Positions 44,542 to 53,344 of a DNA stretch of 64,000 nt are shown here, piece by piece. The notes under the pieces were generated by a model, which did no database searches, was not told the origin of the DNA, and worked only from the letters and a program-made list of their open reading frames with translations. The translations under genes were made by a program, and so were the position numbers. The stretch is from CAZBSE01 sp964610385 (GTDB taxonomy: Bacteria; Actinomycetota; Humimicrobiia; Humimicrobiales; Humimicrobiaceae), in contig CAZSXW010000004.1 in the NCBI GenBank assembly GCA_964610385.1, positions 177,575 to 241,574 on the forward strand, written 5' to 3'. The number at the start of each line of letters is the position of its first letter. Positions within the stretch are counted from its first letter, which is position 1.

Positions 44542-44930
44542 TTTTTACTCCTGGATAATTAATAATAGTCAATTAACTATTATTACACATTATTGTCAAG
44601 AGTTTAGCAACAGGTCCAATTATTTACAGACTCTAATAAAAAATTCTTAAATAGTTCAAATGATTATATAATCTTTAAATTATAATTATTTACTTTTAAG
44701 GTAAAATTTCTTAATTTATAATAGAGTCTGAAATTTATTAATTTAAGAAAAATAATGAAAAAGAAACTAAAATCTGACTTAACTATAGCATATACCCCAC
44801 TAGGAGAAATGTCTTTTCCTGAGATTATACCCTAAAGTATAAAAAACTTAACATCTTATATGATAGAATATAGGTTTAGTGGGTTTCCTATTTGTAACTA
44901 TAATCCAGACTATTTCTCATTATTATACTG
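44542..44930. other. Intergenic region with IS promoter debris
   Basis: 389 AT-rich bases between the IS1182 remnant and the minus-strand sulfatase. On the minus strand TTGACA lies at 44599-44594, and a perfect palindrome AATAATAGT (44561-44569) / ACTATTATT (44576-44584) sits between it and the accessory gene. They probably represent the element's old promoter and operator. No gene is visible. Confidence 0.4.
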
Positions 44931-46298
44931 TCAAATCTTAGGTAGATTTCTTCTAGATTTTAAAAATCCCTGATTTGTGTTTATACTTTCTAATAAATTA
45001 ATGAATTTTTGATGGAGTTTTGTAACAATTTGTTTATTATCATAAAAAATATTATTATTTTGATTCGGATCATGCTTGATATCATAAAGTTCTAACGGTT
45101 CCTTATCACTAGTATAAAGTAAAGTCCACCTTCCATCAGTAATACTAGTGGGAGAGAGTTCTATAACTTCTTTTGAAAAATCATCTACAATTTTGGTTAC
45201 ATCTCCAAGATTATATAGAGGAGAAGAAGTAATAGTGAAATCTCTAAAAGTCTTAACTTTTTTTTCTATGAGAGGTAGAAAAGATTTCCCATGTACAGTG
45301 TTTGGTATTTTTAATCCAGCTAACTCTAATATAGTGGGCATTATATCTACCGTAGATACTAGTCCATTAGTTTCACCAGATTTCAAGCTTGGTTTATAAA
45401 GTAAAAGTGGCACTCTTGTTAATTCATTATATAAAGGTGATTTATAGAATAGAATATCACTGTTTGGTGTCATTTCACCAGCAAGTTTTCCATCTACAGA
45501 TTTAAACATACATTTTCCAAAATATCCATGTTCACCAAAATAAAAACCGTGATCAGAAGTAAATATAACAGTAGTGTCTTCCCAAATCCCTAAATACTTA
45601 ATCTTCTCTATTAAATGCCCTATCCACCTATCAACCATAGTTATTTCTCCGCAATAGTAATCATGAGCTAGATTAATCTCTTTTTCTTTGATTCCAATCT
45701 CATTCCATTTCCAGTAACAAGGATATGGACACGGTGGTCTGTTATAATCATGATTGTAATAATTAACATAATATTCTGGAGGATCCCACGCTTCATGTGG
45801 ATCCCATGTATCTACATAGAGAAAAAATTTCTCTTTATAATAGTACTCAAGAAGCCTTTCAGCTTCGATTATAGTTTTTGGTGCAAAAAAATCTTCTTCA
45901 TGTCTTCTTAAAAATTTAACTCTCGGTCTTTCTAATTCTTCTGTTTGACCAACATTCCAAATAAAATCTTTAAACCCACGGTCGTATCCATAGCCATTTC
46001 TAACAAAAAAAGGAGTATCAACTGATGCCAATGTGGTATATCCAGCTTCTTGAAGAATATCTGCTAAAATATTTTCTTTCTTTGGAAGGGGATTCCATCC
46101 TAGATAAGTGAATGTATATTTTCCTGTAAATAAATCTGCACGATTTGGCATAGTTGGGAAAGATGCAGAATAATAATTGTTAAATTTAATACCCTCCTTC
46201 GAAAATTTATCTAAAAAAGGCGTCTTAATATTATGATTACCATAACATCCAAGGTGATCACGCCTAAATGTATCTGAAACAATTAGTACAATATTCAT
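44931..46298 (-). CDS. Sulfatase-like hydrolase 2, Thr at the formylglycine position
   Basis: 455 residues, no signal peptide. The N-terminal metal site is IVLIVSDTFRRDHLGCYG; the active-site line ASFPTMPNRADLFTGK has Thr where formylglycine Cys/Ser is normal, spaced exactly like the family motif relative to the Arg and the TG pair. TSDHGFYFGEHGYFGK near residue 250 gives the second metal site. The C-terminus has the usual small sulfatase subdomain (ITDGRWTLLY, ELYDIKHDPNQNNN). It is a solitary gene among decayed elements, and shares only family-level similarity with the gene at 34721. Confidence 0.85.
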   Translation of the reverse strand: MNIVLIVSDTFRRDHLGCYGNHNIKTPFLDKFSKEGIKFNNYYSASFPTMPNRADLFTGKYTFTYLGWNPLPKKENILADILQEAGYTTLASVDTPFFVRNGYGYDRGFKDFIWNVGQTEELERPRVKFLRRHEEDFFAPKTIIEAERLLEYYYKEKFFLYVDTWDPHEAWDPPEYYVNYYNHDYNRPPCPYPCYWKWNEIGIKEKEINLAHDYYCGEITMVDRWIGHLIEKIKYLGIWEDTTVIFTSDHGFYFGEHGYFGKCMFKSVDGKLAGEMTPNSDILFYKSPLYNELTRVPLLLYKPSLKSGETNGLVSTVDIMPTILELAGLKIPNTVHGKSFLPLIEKKVKTFRDFTITSSPLYNLGDVTKIVDDFSKEVIELSPTSITDGRWTLLYTSDKEPLELYDIKHDPNQNNNIFYDNKQIVTKLHQKFINLLESINTNQGFLKSRRNLPKI

Positions 46299-46494
46299 AT
46301 TAATAAACCTCTTATATATTTCAAAATTCTATTTATTTTATATTATTTCTATTCTATTTAAAATGGATATTTATATTATAAGCTATGAATAATTTATTTT
46401 TAATAATGAGTTAATATCAAATATAGTTATTAAATAATATCACTAAATATTTAAACTTATAAAAAAATTACAATTGTTTGGGGAAAATTTTCCT
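46299..46494. other. AT-rich upstream region of sulfatase 2
   Basis: About 200 bases, over 80% A+T, that must contain the minus-strand promoter of the sulfatase gene. No reliable motif stands out from the background. Confidence 0.3.
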
Positions 46495-46978
46495 TGCCAT
46501 AATGCTGTAGCAAAAATAGGTGCATATTTCGGCCACATCCGAACAGTATAATGGAATTTCCGGACACCTTGTCGGACTATATTAAAACCTGATACTCTTA
46601 TGCTTTCAGATAATAAAAGTTTAAGGGTGAAATAAACCGATAAGAGGGACCGATATGCTGAAGGCCGGGGAGATCTTAAGACTAAAGAAAGCTGTTACCA
46701 AGAAACATTGCTCAGGCAGCGGGCTGTGGAAGACATCCGTATCAGAGGTACTTTCAAGGGCAGAAAAAGCAAATCTGTCTTGACCTATAGACCTAAGTGG
46801 CAAGGAGCTAGTATCAATGCTCTGTCCCTGTCACAGTAAAATCACCGCCATTCCCAGAACCTGACATGGAATATGTATTCCATGAAATGAAAAAAATAGG
46901 TGTAACCCTTGTGCTCCTCTGGGAAGAGTACAAAGAAAAATATCCACAATTAAGATTAAGATATTTTATTTTTTAATC
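46495..46978 (+). pseudogene. IS21-family IstA remnant (N-terminal part)
   Basis: ATG 46655 opens MLKAGEILRLKKAVTKKHCS and a second helix-turn-helix part SVSEVLSRAEKANLS, the N-terminus of IstA, then stops at TGA 46790. After a frameshift, PDMEYVFHEMKKIGVTLVLL and WEEYKEKYP (46848-46950) match the next IstA segment. The catalytic domain and istB are absent. 46495-46600 has a GC-rich segment that probably includes the left end of the element. The sequence breaks off into AT-rich DNA at about 46955. Confidence 0.7.
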
Positions 46979-46995
46979 AATCATTAAGCAATTCA

Positions 46996-47586
46996 GATTT
47001 AATTTATGAGGGTTTTAAAATAATTGATAGAGTATCTAAAGAGTTAAATAATTGTACTGATTCCAATATTTTTTATAGAATATGCAATTTGGTTTTGATA
47101 AAAGGTCGCAATTTATGTCAGTCAATATTTATTTAACTTTAGAAGGTTCAGCTCGAGAATCAAGCATGCTTCTACGATTGTTAATTGAAATCATTGAACT
47201 CTTGAAATACTTACATCAAGAACCTAATAAAACTGAGGAATCAATAAATGGAAGATTGCCAAATGCTGGAAAAATTGCCCAATAAATAAATAGAGATTTT
47301 AAAGATTTAAGAAAATACTTAAATACTCATTCTACTCATATATCAATGAGTTCTTGTTCGATATCACACCTGATTGATTGGAAAACTAGTACCATTAAAG
47401 TAAAACAAAATTTTTTAGAAAAAGTACTGAAAACAAATTTAATTATGTTGTATTGCTTTATTTTTTTTAAATAATTCAGCATATAATTGTCTAAATGTTT
47501 TTAACCCATCATCAAGTGATTTAGTTGCTCGATGGAATATTTGGATTAAAAAAGTACAAAAATTGAAAGGTTGCTTTTTATCGTAA
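46996..47586 (+). pseudogene. Decayed gene for a helical protein of unknown function
   Basis: Three pieces read on: 'YEGFKIIDRVSKELNNCTD' up to about 47130; after a frameshift 'YLTLEGSARESSMLLRLLIE' to TAA 47283; then past the stop 'INRDFKDLRKYLNTHSTHIS' to about 47470, and another shift to WNIWIKKVQKLKGCF near 47586. The whole looks like a predominantly helical protein of about 190 residues, perhaps of the DUF5677 kind, but that is weak. At least one stop and two frameshifts make it non-functional. Confidence 0.45.
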
Positions 47587-48519
47587 ATTTTCTTGACAGC
47601 CTTAGTGACCAATATTTTTTAGGGTAAAATAATAGAAAAGTATAGGAAATAAAATATTAGAATAAAAAATAATTAATCATTCCAAATATATTTTATTTAT
47701 AACTGAACTTTTTAAACAAATGCAATTAAATTAATGTTGTATAATTTTTAATTATAAGTATTATTTTTATAAGTCTATTTAAGGAGAGTTATTATGAGTA
47801 TAGTGATAATGAATTTTTCATATCATATAGTATAAGTTTATCATTCAATTTGAATCTAGAAATATGATTAATAAAAAGAATTTATTTTATTCAATATGAA
47901 TATTACTTTTAATAAAAAAAAGATTATTGTAATTTCAATTAGTAAAAAATTTCAAATAGGAAATTTGAAGCATCCGTCATTAGGATGTTGGGAGAATTAA
48001 TCTATATTATGATTGTAATATCTCTTTTTATTTATTTAATACTATAGTTTGCTTTTATAGATGTAGCAAGGTCTTAGTTAGTGCCCTGAACTGAAACTAA
48101 TTATATTTTAATACTAATAATTTAGAAGAGTTTTTTATATTACAGATCTAATTTTAAAAAGATAATTTCTTTTGATATAGAAAATATTAGATCAAAATCT
48201 ACTTATTGATAGCTAATTAGAGTGAATATAGAAGGCTATTAAAATTCTATTAATCAGGGAAAGGAGATAAATTATGGGTTAATATTGTTGTTTAGACAAC
48301 ATTATATTAATATTTATTGAATGGTGAAAATAACATAAATTTGAATTTAAAAGTTATTAATACTTAAGAAAATGGCGACAATTATATCCAACATATTACT
48401 ATTTTATATTATTAGTAAATGAAAGAGGGAATATATAAGTTGATTTACCTATTTACACAAATACAAAGATAAGCTATTATTATTTTTATTTAATAAAATA
48501 GTTTATATAGAAAGATTTT
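47587..48519. other. Long AT-rich stretch without intact genes
   Basis: Over 900 bases with no credible long frame. Two ribosome sites lead nowhere: AAGGAG before ATG 47794 (12 codons, then TAA) and AAAGGAGA before ATG 48274 (ATG GGT TAA). These look like the surviving starts of lost genes. From about 48450 the sequence matches the upstream blocks of the two radC genes (CCTATTTACACAAATACAAA and following). Confidence 0.45.
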
Positions 48520-49050
48520 TTGAAAAATAATTGCAAAAAAAACATAGACTATTTACCAATCAACAGATGGTCGCAGGATAAAAGACCTAGAGAAAAGCTT
48601 AGTTGGGAATATGAAAATTTAATTGATTGTGAGATAAGTGATGTACGTATATGAGATATTGATGGGGATGGGTCTGAAGAGATCATAACAATAGAACCAT
48701 TTCATGGTAACAATCTGGTTATATATAAATCTATTGATAATAATATTGATAATAAATGGGTTCCAATTAAATGGGTTCCAATATATAATTATGAGGTTAG
48801 TTTAGGACATGTTATATGGGCCGGTAAAATTTTTGGGAAGAATGGATTAATTATTGGTAATAGAAAAAATAGAAAAGATTTATTTTGTTTAATCAATAAA
48901 AATAATAAAAAACTCAATTTTAATAAAGTTATCATCGATGAAGGTGGAGCTCCTGCTCAAATTGCAGTGATTAGACTGAAAAAGCATTTATTGATTCTGG
49001 TAGCTAACAATAGTAATGGGGAAGTTGCTTTATATATAGTCTCAGAATAA
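48520..49050 (+). pseudogene. Hybrid relic: radC 5' end joined to an FG-GAP/VCBS-type repeat protein
   Basis: TTG 48520 begins the radC N-terminus (DYLPINRW, RPREKL) and matches the other two copies until about 48600. In the same frame it then continues as a different protein: WEYENLIDCEISDVRI, TGA at 48652-48654, then DIDGDGSEEIITIEPFHGNN and VSLGHVIWAGKIFGKNG, ending at TAA 49050. DIDGDGxxE is the calcium-loop signature of FG-GAP/VCBS repeats. Such propeller proteins are frequent beside sugar-catabolism genes. The hybrid shows a deletion joining radC to a former neighbour, with a later nonsense mutation. Confidence 0.7.
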
Positions 49051-49338
49051 AAAAATATCGGTCGTTACTATTATATTAACAAACAAAATATTTTGGCTAG
49101 TTTAGTATTAATATTAGTCCTGGTAAAATCGATAAAGGACCTAAAAGAATATTTAAGAGGCAGTAATTATAAAGGATTATATTCAGGATTTATTGAAATT
49201 TAAAGTTTTTGGAAAAATAATCTTTAGGGGAAGTCCGATTGGTATATTACTAATATTAAAACACTGAGAAGGAAATTAAAGATTGGTTATTTGGTATGAC
49301 ATAAATAATCAAAGCGAAATTATAAGGAGAAATAAATT

Positions 49339-50349
49339 ATGAAGAAATTTATAAACGACCCAGCCAATGTAGTAGATGAATCGGTAGCAGGATACCTTTT
49401 AGCATATCCTAAATATATAAAAAAGCTAGAAGGTGTAAGAGTACTTATTAGAAAAAAGAATCCCTCTTTTAATAAAGTTTCAGTAATTACTGGAGGTGGT
49501 TCTGGACACAAACCGGCATTTATTGGCTATATCGGTAAAGGATTGTGTGATGGTGTAGCAGTAGGAGAAATATTTGCAGCTCCTCCAGCTGATTGGATAT
49601 ATAAAGCAACAAAAGAGCTTGATATGGGAAAAGGTACAATATACCTTTATGGTAACTTCTCTGGAGATATAATGAATTTTAGAATGGCAAAAACTTTAGC
49701 TGAAGCAGATGGGATTAAAGTAGAAGAAGTAATTGTAAAAGATGACGTAGCATCATCCCCAAAGGAAACCATGGAAAAAAGGCGTGCCGTGGCCGGTGAA
49801 GTGATAGTGTGGAAAGTTGGAGGGGCGGCTGCTGCAGAAGGAATGAGCTTAAAGGATGTAAAAGAAGCCGCATCTAGTGCTGTCTTTAATACCCGTTCAA
49901 TGGGTGTGGGGACATACCCTTGTATTATTCCAGCTACCGGAAAACCTGGTTTCAAGCTTGAAGAAGATGAAATGGAAATAGGTATAGGCCACCATGGAGA
50001 ACCTGGCATCAGAAAGGACAAAATGAAAACTGCTGATGAAACAACAATCATGCTTATGGATGCAATAATCGACGACCTTCCCTTCAAAACTGGTGATAAA
50101 GTGAGTGTCATGATAAACGGTCTCGGAGCAACACCGCTTCAGGAATTATATATAATAAACAGGAAAGTTACCCAAATTCTTGAAAAATACAAAATAAAAA
50201 GACTAATAACCTATGTGGGTGAGTACTTTACATCCCTTGAGATGGCAGGTTTTTCCATTACCCTTACTAGACTCGATGATACTTTAGAAAAACTTATCCT
50301 GGCTAAAGCGGATGCACCCATGTTTAAGCAATTTGATCTAAACAGTTAG
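49339..50349 (+). CDS. dhaK: Dihydroxyacetone-kinase-type ketose kinase, DhaK subunit
   Basis: 336 residues: TGGGSGHKPAFIGYIGKG near residue 52, GNFSGDIMNF, a KDDVASSP loop near 137 and IGIGHHGEPG, where the second His (about 219) is the residue that binds the ketone covalently in DhaK. Together with DhaL it phosphorylates dihydroxyacetone or a larger ketose such as erythrulose. No PTS DhaM gene is near, so either ATP is used directly or DhaM is elsewhere. Behind AAGGAGAAATAAATT, it starts a compact four-gene group; DhaL follows 7 bases later. Neighbours favour a tetrulose substrate. Confidence 0.9.
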   Translation: MKKFINDPANVVDESVAGYLLAYPKYIKKLEGVRVLIRKKNPSFNKVSVITGGGSGHKPAFIGYIGKGLCDGVAVGEIFAAPPADWIYKATKELDMGKGTIYLYGNFSGDIMNFRMAKTLAEADGIKVEEVIVKDDVASSPKETMEKRRAVAGEVIVWKVGGAAAAEGMSLKDVKEAASSAVFNTRSMGVGTYPCIIPATGKPGFKLEEDEMEIGIGHHGEPGIRKDKMKTADETTIMLMDAIIDDLPFKTGDKVSVMINGLGATPLQELYIINRKVTQILEKYKIKRLITYVGEYFTSLEMAGFSITLTRLDDTLEKLILAKADAPMFKQFDLNS

Positions 50350-50356
50350 GAAAGAT

Positions 50357-50989
50357 ATGGAAATAACATCTAGAAAATTCAAAGACATGATAGTATCAAT
50401 AGCTGATACCATAAAAGATAATGTGGAATACCTTACAGATCTTGATGCCAAGATAGGAGATGGGGACCACGGGATAAATATGGCCAAGGGCTTCAAAAAG
50501 ATAAAAGAGGACCTTAAGGGCTATGAAGGTAACGATATAGGGGAGATACTCATCCTTTCGGGAAAAGTACTCCTAAACGAGATAGGGGGAGCTATGGGGC
50601 CCCTTTACGGAGGGGGACTGGTAAAGGCGGGAATCGCCCTTAAAGGAAAAGACTCCCTTAATAAGGAAGATATATACATTATGTTTTCATCTCTTCTTAC
50701 TTCAGTAAAAGAGCTGGGAGGAGCAAAAGTGGGGGATAAGACTATGGTGGACACTCTAGAGCCCTTTGTGAAAGAGTATGAAAATAAAATGAAATCAGAT
50801 GGTATGTTGATATCTTTTAAAGCAGCCTTAGTCAAAGCAAAAGAGGGCATGGAGTCTACTAAGGATATGATAAGTAAAGTAGGCAGATCATCTAGGTTAC
50901 TTGAGAGAAGTAGAGGTCACATCGATGTGGGATCAGCCTCAAGTTATCTAATCTTAGAGTCATTTTACGATTCAATAAAAAATAAATAG
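50357..50989 (+). CDS. dhaL: DhaL subunit of the ketose kinase
   Basis: 210 residues, all-helical nucleotide-binding barrel. The Mg-nucleotide aspartates are in LDAKIGDGDHGINM near residues 28-36, and GGAMGPLYGGGLVKAG and VGDKTMVDTLEPF are the conserved DhaL helices; the C-terminal RSSRLLERSRGHIDVGSAS completes the family pattern. It supplies the phosphoryl donor site for DhaK. It is coupled to dhaK by a 7-base gap and precedes the epimerase gene by 9 bases. Confidence 0.9.
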   Translation: MEITSRKFKDMIVSIADTIKDNVEYLTDLDAKIGDGDHGINMAKGFKKIKEDLKGYEGNDIGEILILSGKVLLNEIGGAMGPLYGGGLVKAGIALKGKDSLNKEDIYIMFSSLLTSVKELGGAKVGDKTMVDTLEPFVKEYENKMKSDGMLISFKAALVKAKEGMESTKDMISKVGRSSRLLERSRGHIDVGSASSYLILESFYDSIKNK

Positions 50990-50998
50990 GAGTAAAAC

Positions 50999-51853
50999 AT
51001 GTTTGAATTCGGTGTGGATACATTTATATGGTCCGAGGACTTTTCAGAAAAGGATGTTGACCTTATCGATAAGGCAAAAGAGCTGGGCTTTGAAGTGCTT
51101 GACATTGCCATAGCCCATCCAGATAAGTTTCCCACGGAAAAAGTGAGAACAAAGGTAGAGAAGGCAGGTATAGAAGTGGTAACCTCAACTACTCTAAATA
51201 AAGACACAAACCTCATAAGCCCTGATGCAAATGTAAGGAAAAAAGGAGTAGATTCACTTAAAAGATTGGTAGATATAAACATAGCCATAGGATCAACCAT
51301 ACTGGCTGGGGTAAACTATGCTGCTTGGGGCTACCTAACTGGAAAGCCCAGGACTAAAGATGAATGGAAATGGTCGGTAGAATCCATGAGAGAGGTAGCT
51401 CAGTATGCTGAAGATAAAGGCGATATCACAATAGCAGTAGAGCCAGTAAACAGGTTTGAGACCCATTTTTTAAACATAGCAGATGATGCGGTGGCTTACT
51501 GCAAAGATGTGGGAACAGCTAATATAAAGGTGCATCTTGACTGTTTTCATATGATAAGGGAGGAATTAAGCTTTGAAGATGCGGTAAAAGTATGCGGTAA
51601 AAAGTATCTAGGTTATGTACATGTGTGTGAATCAAACCGGGGCATCCCTGGTACAGGGCTTGTGCCCTGGAAGGAGTTCTTTGTCTCTCTTAAAGAGATA
51701 GATTATACCGGTCCCCTGGTAATAGAATCATTTGATCCCCGTTTTGAGAAGCTTAACAGGTTATGCGCCATCTGGAGGAAGTTTGCCGAGACCGGGGAAG
51801 AGCTGGCAGTGGAAGGATTGAAGAATTTAAAGAAGATTGAGAAAAGTTTATAA
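50999..51853 (+). CDS. Sugar-phosphate isomerase/epimerase (tagatose/psicose 3-epimerase family, LerI-like)
   Basis: 284 residues of the AP-endonuclease-2-type TIM barrel. Metal ligands expected for D-tagatose 3-epimerase relatives are visible: Glu in IAVEPVNRFETHF (near 148), Asp in VHLDCFHM (near 181), His in YVHVCESNRGIPG (near 208) and Glu in VIESFDP (near 242). Within a DhaK-DhaL-epimerase-RpiB group the parallel is LerI of the erythrulose route, which converts L-erythrulose 1-phosphate to D-erythrulose 4-phosphate. That assignment comes from gene context. It begins 9 bases after dhaL behind AGGAG. Confidence 0.85.
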   Translation: MFEFGVDTFIWSEDFSEKDVDLIDKAKELGFEVLDIAIAHPDKFPTEKVRTKVEKAGIEVVTSTTLNKDTNLISPDANVRKKGVDSLKRLVDINIAIGSTILAGVNYAAWGYLTGKPRTKDEWKWSVESMREVAQYAEDKGDITIAVEPVNRFETHFLNIADDAVAYCKDVGTANIKVHLDCFHMIREELSFEDAVKVCGKKYLGYVHVCESNRGIPGTGLVPWKEFFVSLKEIDYTGPLVIESFDPRFEKLNRLCAIWRKFAETGEELAVEGLKNLKKIEKSL

Positions 51854-51870
51854 AACTAAAGGAGCAACAG

Positions 51871-52311
51871 ATAAAAATAGCTTTAGGATGTGACGAGATA
51901 TCATTAGAACTTAAGAATAGTCTTATTGAGGTTCTAAAAGAAAAAAATATAGAATATAAGGATTTTGGCGTTTATGACAGTACCCCAATAGATTATCCAG
52001 ACAAGGCGGCTGAAGTTTCAAAAGCAGTTCAGTCAGGCTTATTTGATAGAGGGATACTTGTTTGTGGAACAGGTATAGGAATGGCAATATGTGCCAATAA
52101 GTTTAAGGGTATAAGAGCAGCCTGCTGCCATGATATATATTCGACCCAGAGATCAATACTTTCAAATGATTGTCAGATAATAACTATGGGTTCCCTTATA
52201 ATAGGGAAAAGCAAAGCACAGGAGCTACTAAAGATATGGCTTGATATTGAAAGGACTGGAGGGACAGTAAGAAAAGTAAAAAAGATTGAGCAGTTAGAGG
52301 AGGGGAAATAA
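51871..52311 (+). CDS. rpiB: RpiB-type sugar-phosphate isomerase (EryI-like), apparent ATA start
   Basis: From 51871 the frame reads ATA-AAA-ATA-GCT and gives (M)KIALGCDEISLELK, a full RpiB N-terminus, 5 bases after AAAGGAG. No ATG, GTG or TTG exists upstream in frame; the first ATG, 52081, would remove 70 residues including half the active site. About 146 residues, normal for RpiB. CGTGIGMAICANKFKGIRAA (near residue 65) carries the active Cys. The usual CDH near residue 9 is CDE. RpiB relatives isomerise ribose 5-phosphate or, in erythritol routes, erythrulose 4-phosphate to erythrose 4-phosphate; the latter fits here. Confidence 0.75.
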   Translation: MKIALGCDEISLELKNSLIEVLKEKNIEYKDFGVYDSTPIDYPDKAAEVSKAVQSGLFDRGILVCGTGIGMAICANKFKGIRAACCHDIYSTQRSILSNDCQIITMGSLIIGKSKAQELLKIWLDIERTGGTVRKVKKIEQLEEGK

Positions 52312-52428
52312 ACGCTATTAATGGGAGTGAAACTACTATAATCAATAAATCTGTAAATAATCTTTACTGATGAAGAGATTTACTTTAAAAAATTGGTTAA
52401 ATAAATACTTAGGAGTTGGTTAAAATAT

Positions 52429-52728
52429 TGGCCTTTCCCTCAAAAACTAGTCTAGTTTAAAATTTAGAATTTCGAACTATCCTCCATTTAAAGGACATAT
52501 AGAATAGATTCATAAGTTAGAATACATCCTTTCAAACTCTATTGGCGATTTATAGCATAATGCTGAATGCAATCGTTTCGGATTATAAAACATCTCAATA
52601 TATTCAAATACTTTCTTTCGGGCAAGGTCTCTTGTTTCAAACGGATTTTTTTTATCTATAAGCTCAGTTTTTAGCGACTTATTGAATGTTTCCATCACAG
52701 CATTATCCCATGGGTTAAAAATACACTC
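52429..52728 (-). pseudogene. IS3-family OrfB C-terminal fragment
   Basis: On the minus strand about 52720-52510 reads NPWDNAVMETFNKSLKTELI and then YNPKRLHSALCYKSPIEFE, the end of an IS3/IS150-type OrfB with its catalytic Glu. Beyond the stop, CCTTTCCCTCAAAAACTAG at 52432-52450 resembles the terminal repeat of the IS3 elements at 22620 and 23375. The left half of this element is gone. It adjoins a broken pfkB gene. Confidence 0.75.
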
Positions 52729-52731
52729 ATT

Positions 52732-52985
52732 AAAAGGGGCAAAAGAGGTTCTATAGCTATGTTAAATAATAAAATAATAGAAAATTCTCCTTATCCTTCA
52801 AAATGTGTTGACCCACTGGTGCCGGAGATGCTTTTAATGCAGCAATAATTTATTGTTTAAGAAATGAAATAGATTCGAAGAGTATGTTAGATTTCGCAAA
52901 CGCACTTGCTTCTATTGTTATATCAAAAATTGATAACAGATATCCATCTTTAAAAGAAATAAATAATATAATTAATTCCTTATGA
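52732..52985 (+). pseudogene. C-terminal remnant of a PfkB-family sugar kinase
   Basis: GKRGSIAMLNNKIIENSPYP followed by KCVD reads in one frame; after loss of one base next to GACCCACTGG the frame continues as TGAGDAFNAAIIYCLRNEID to TGA 52985. V-D-P-TGAGDAF is the catalytic PfkB signature. The first two thirds of the gene are missing, replaced by the IS3 fragment. It may once have been part of the tetrose gene group upstream. Confidence 0.7.
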
Positions 52986-53102
52986 ATAATTAATGAAAAT
53001 AAACAAACTTTAAAAAATTTTTACAATTATTCTCTAGTAAGAAGATAAATTAAAAATTGATTCTAAATTTTTATGTTATGGTTCGCTTATCCCTTGACCC
53101 TT

Positions 53103-53215
53103 AATAAGTCGGATTACTAACATTTTAGGTGGACTAGTTTTTGGGGGACCCTCAACAGTCTGAGATACTAACTTAAAAACTGGACTAAGGAATGGGGTAA
53201 GGATAGTATTAGAAT
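53103..53215 (+). mobile_element. Two solo right ends of IS3-family elements
   Basis: 53103-53149 (GTCGGATTACTAACATTTTA and on to TTTTTGGGGG) repeats the right end of the outer IS3 at 25036-25078. 53163-53205 (ATACTAACTTAAAAACTGGA, then AATGGGGTAAGGAT) repeats the right end of the inner IS3 near 24575-24614. Only the ends survive, side by side. The remaining gap to 53344 contains the conserved radC upstream block (CTATTTACATAAATGCATAA from 53271). Confidence 0.6.
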
Positions 53216-53344
53216 TTTAGGCAAGCATTTCATATGAAAAAGGATTCTTTCAATTTTTTTTAAAACTTGATTTTACTATTTACATAAATGCATAAATAAA
53301 CTATCATTATTTTTATTTAACATCACGACTTGTCAAGGTACCTT

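Noticed and set aside
19681..48654. TGA might be a sense codon (Trp or Gly), as two otherwise open frames contain internal TGA
   Set aside because: Many intact genes end properly at TGA (for example 618-620, 31225-31227, 61929-61931), and the two internal TGA codons sit in regions with other decay. Ordinary nonsense mutations explain them better.
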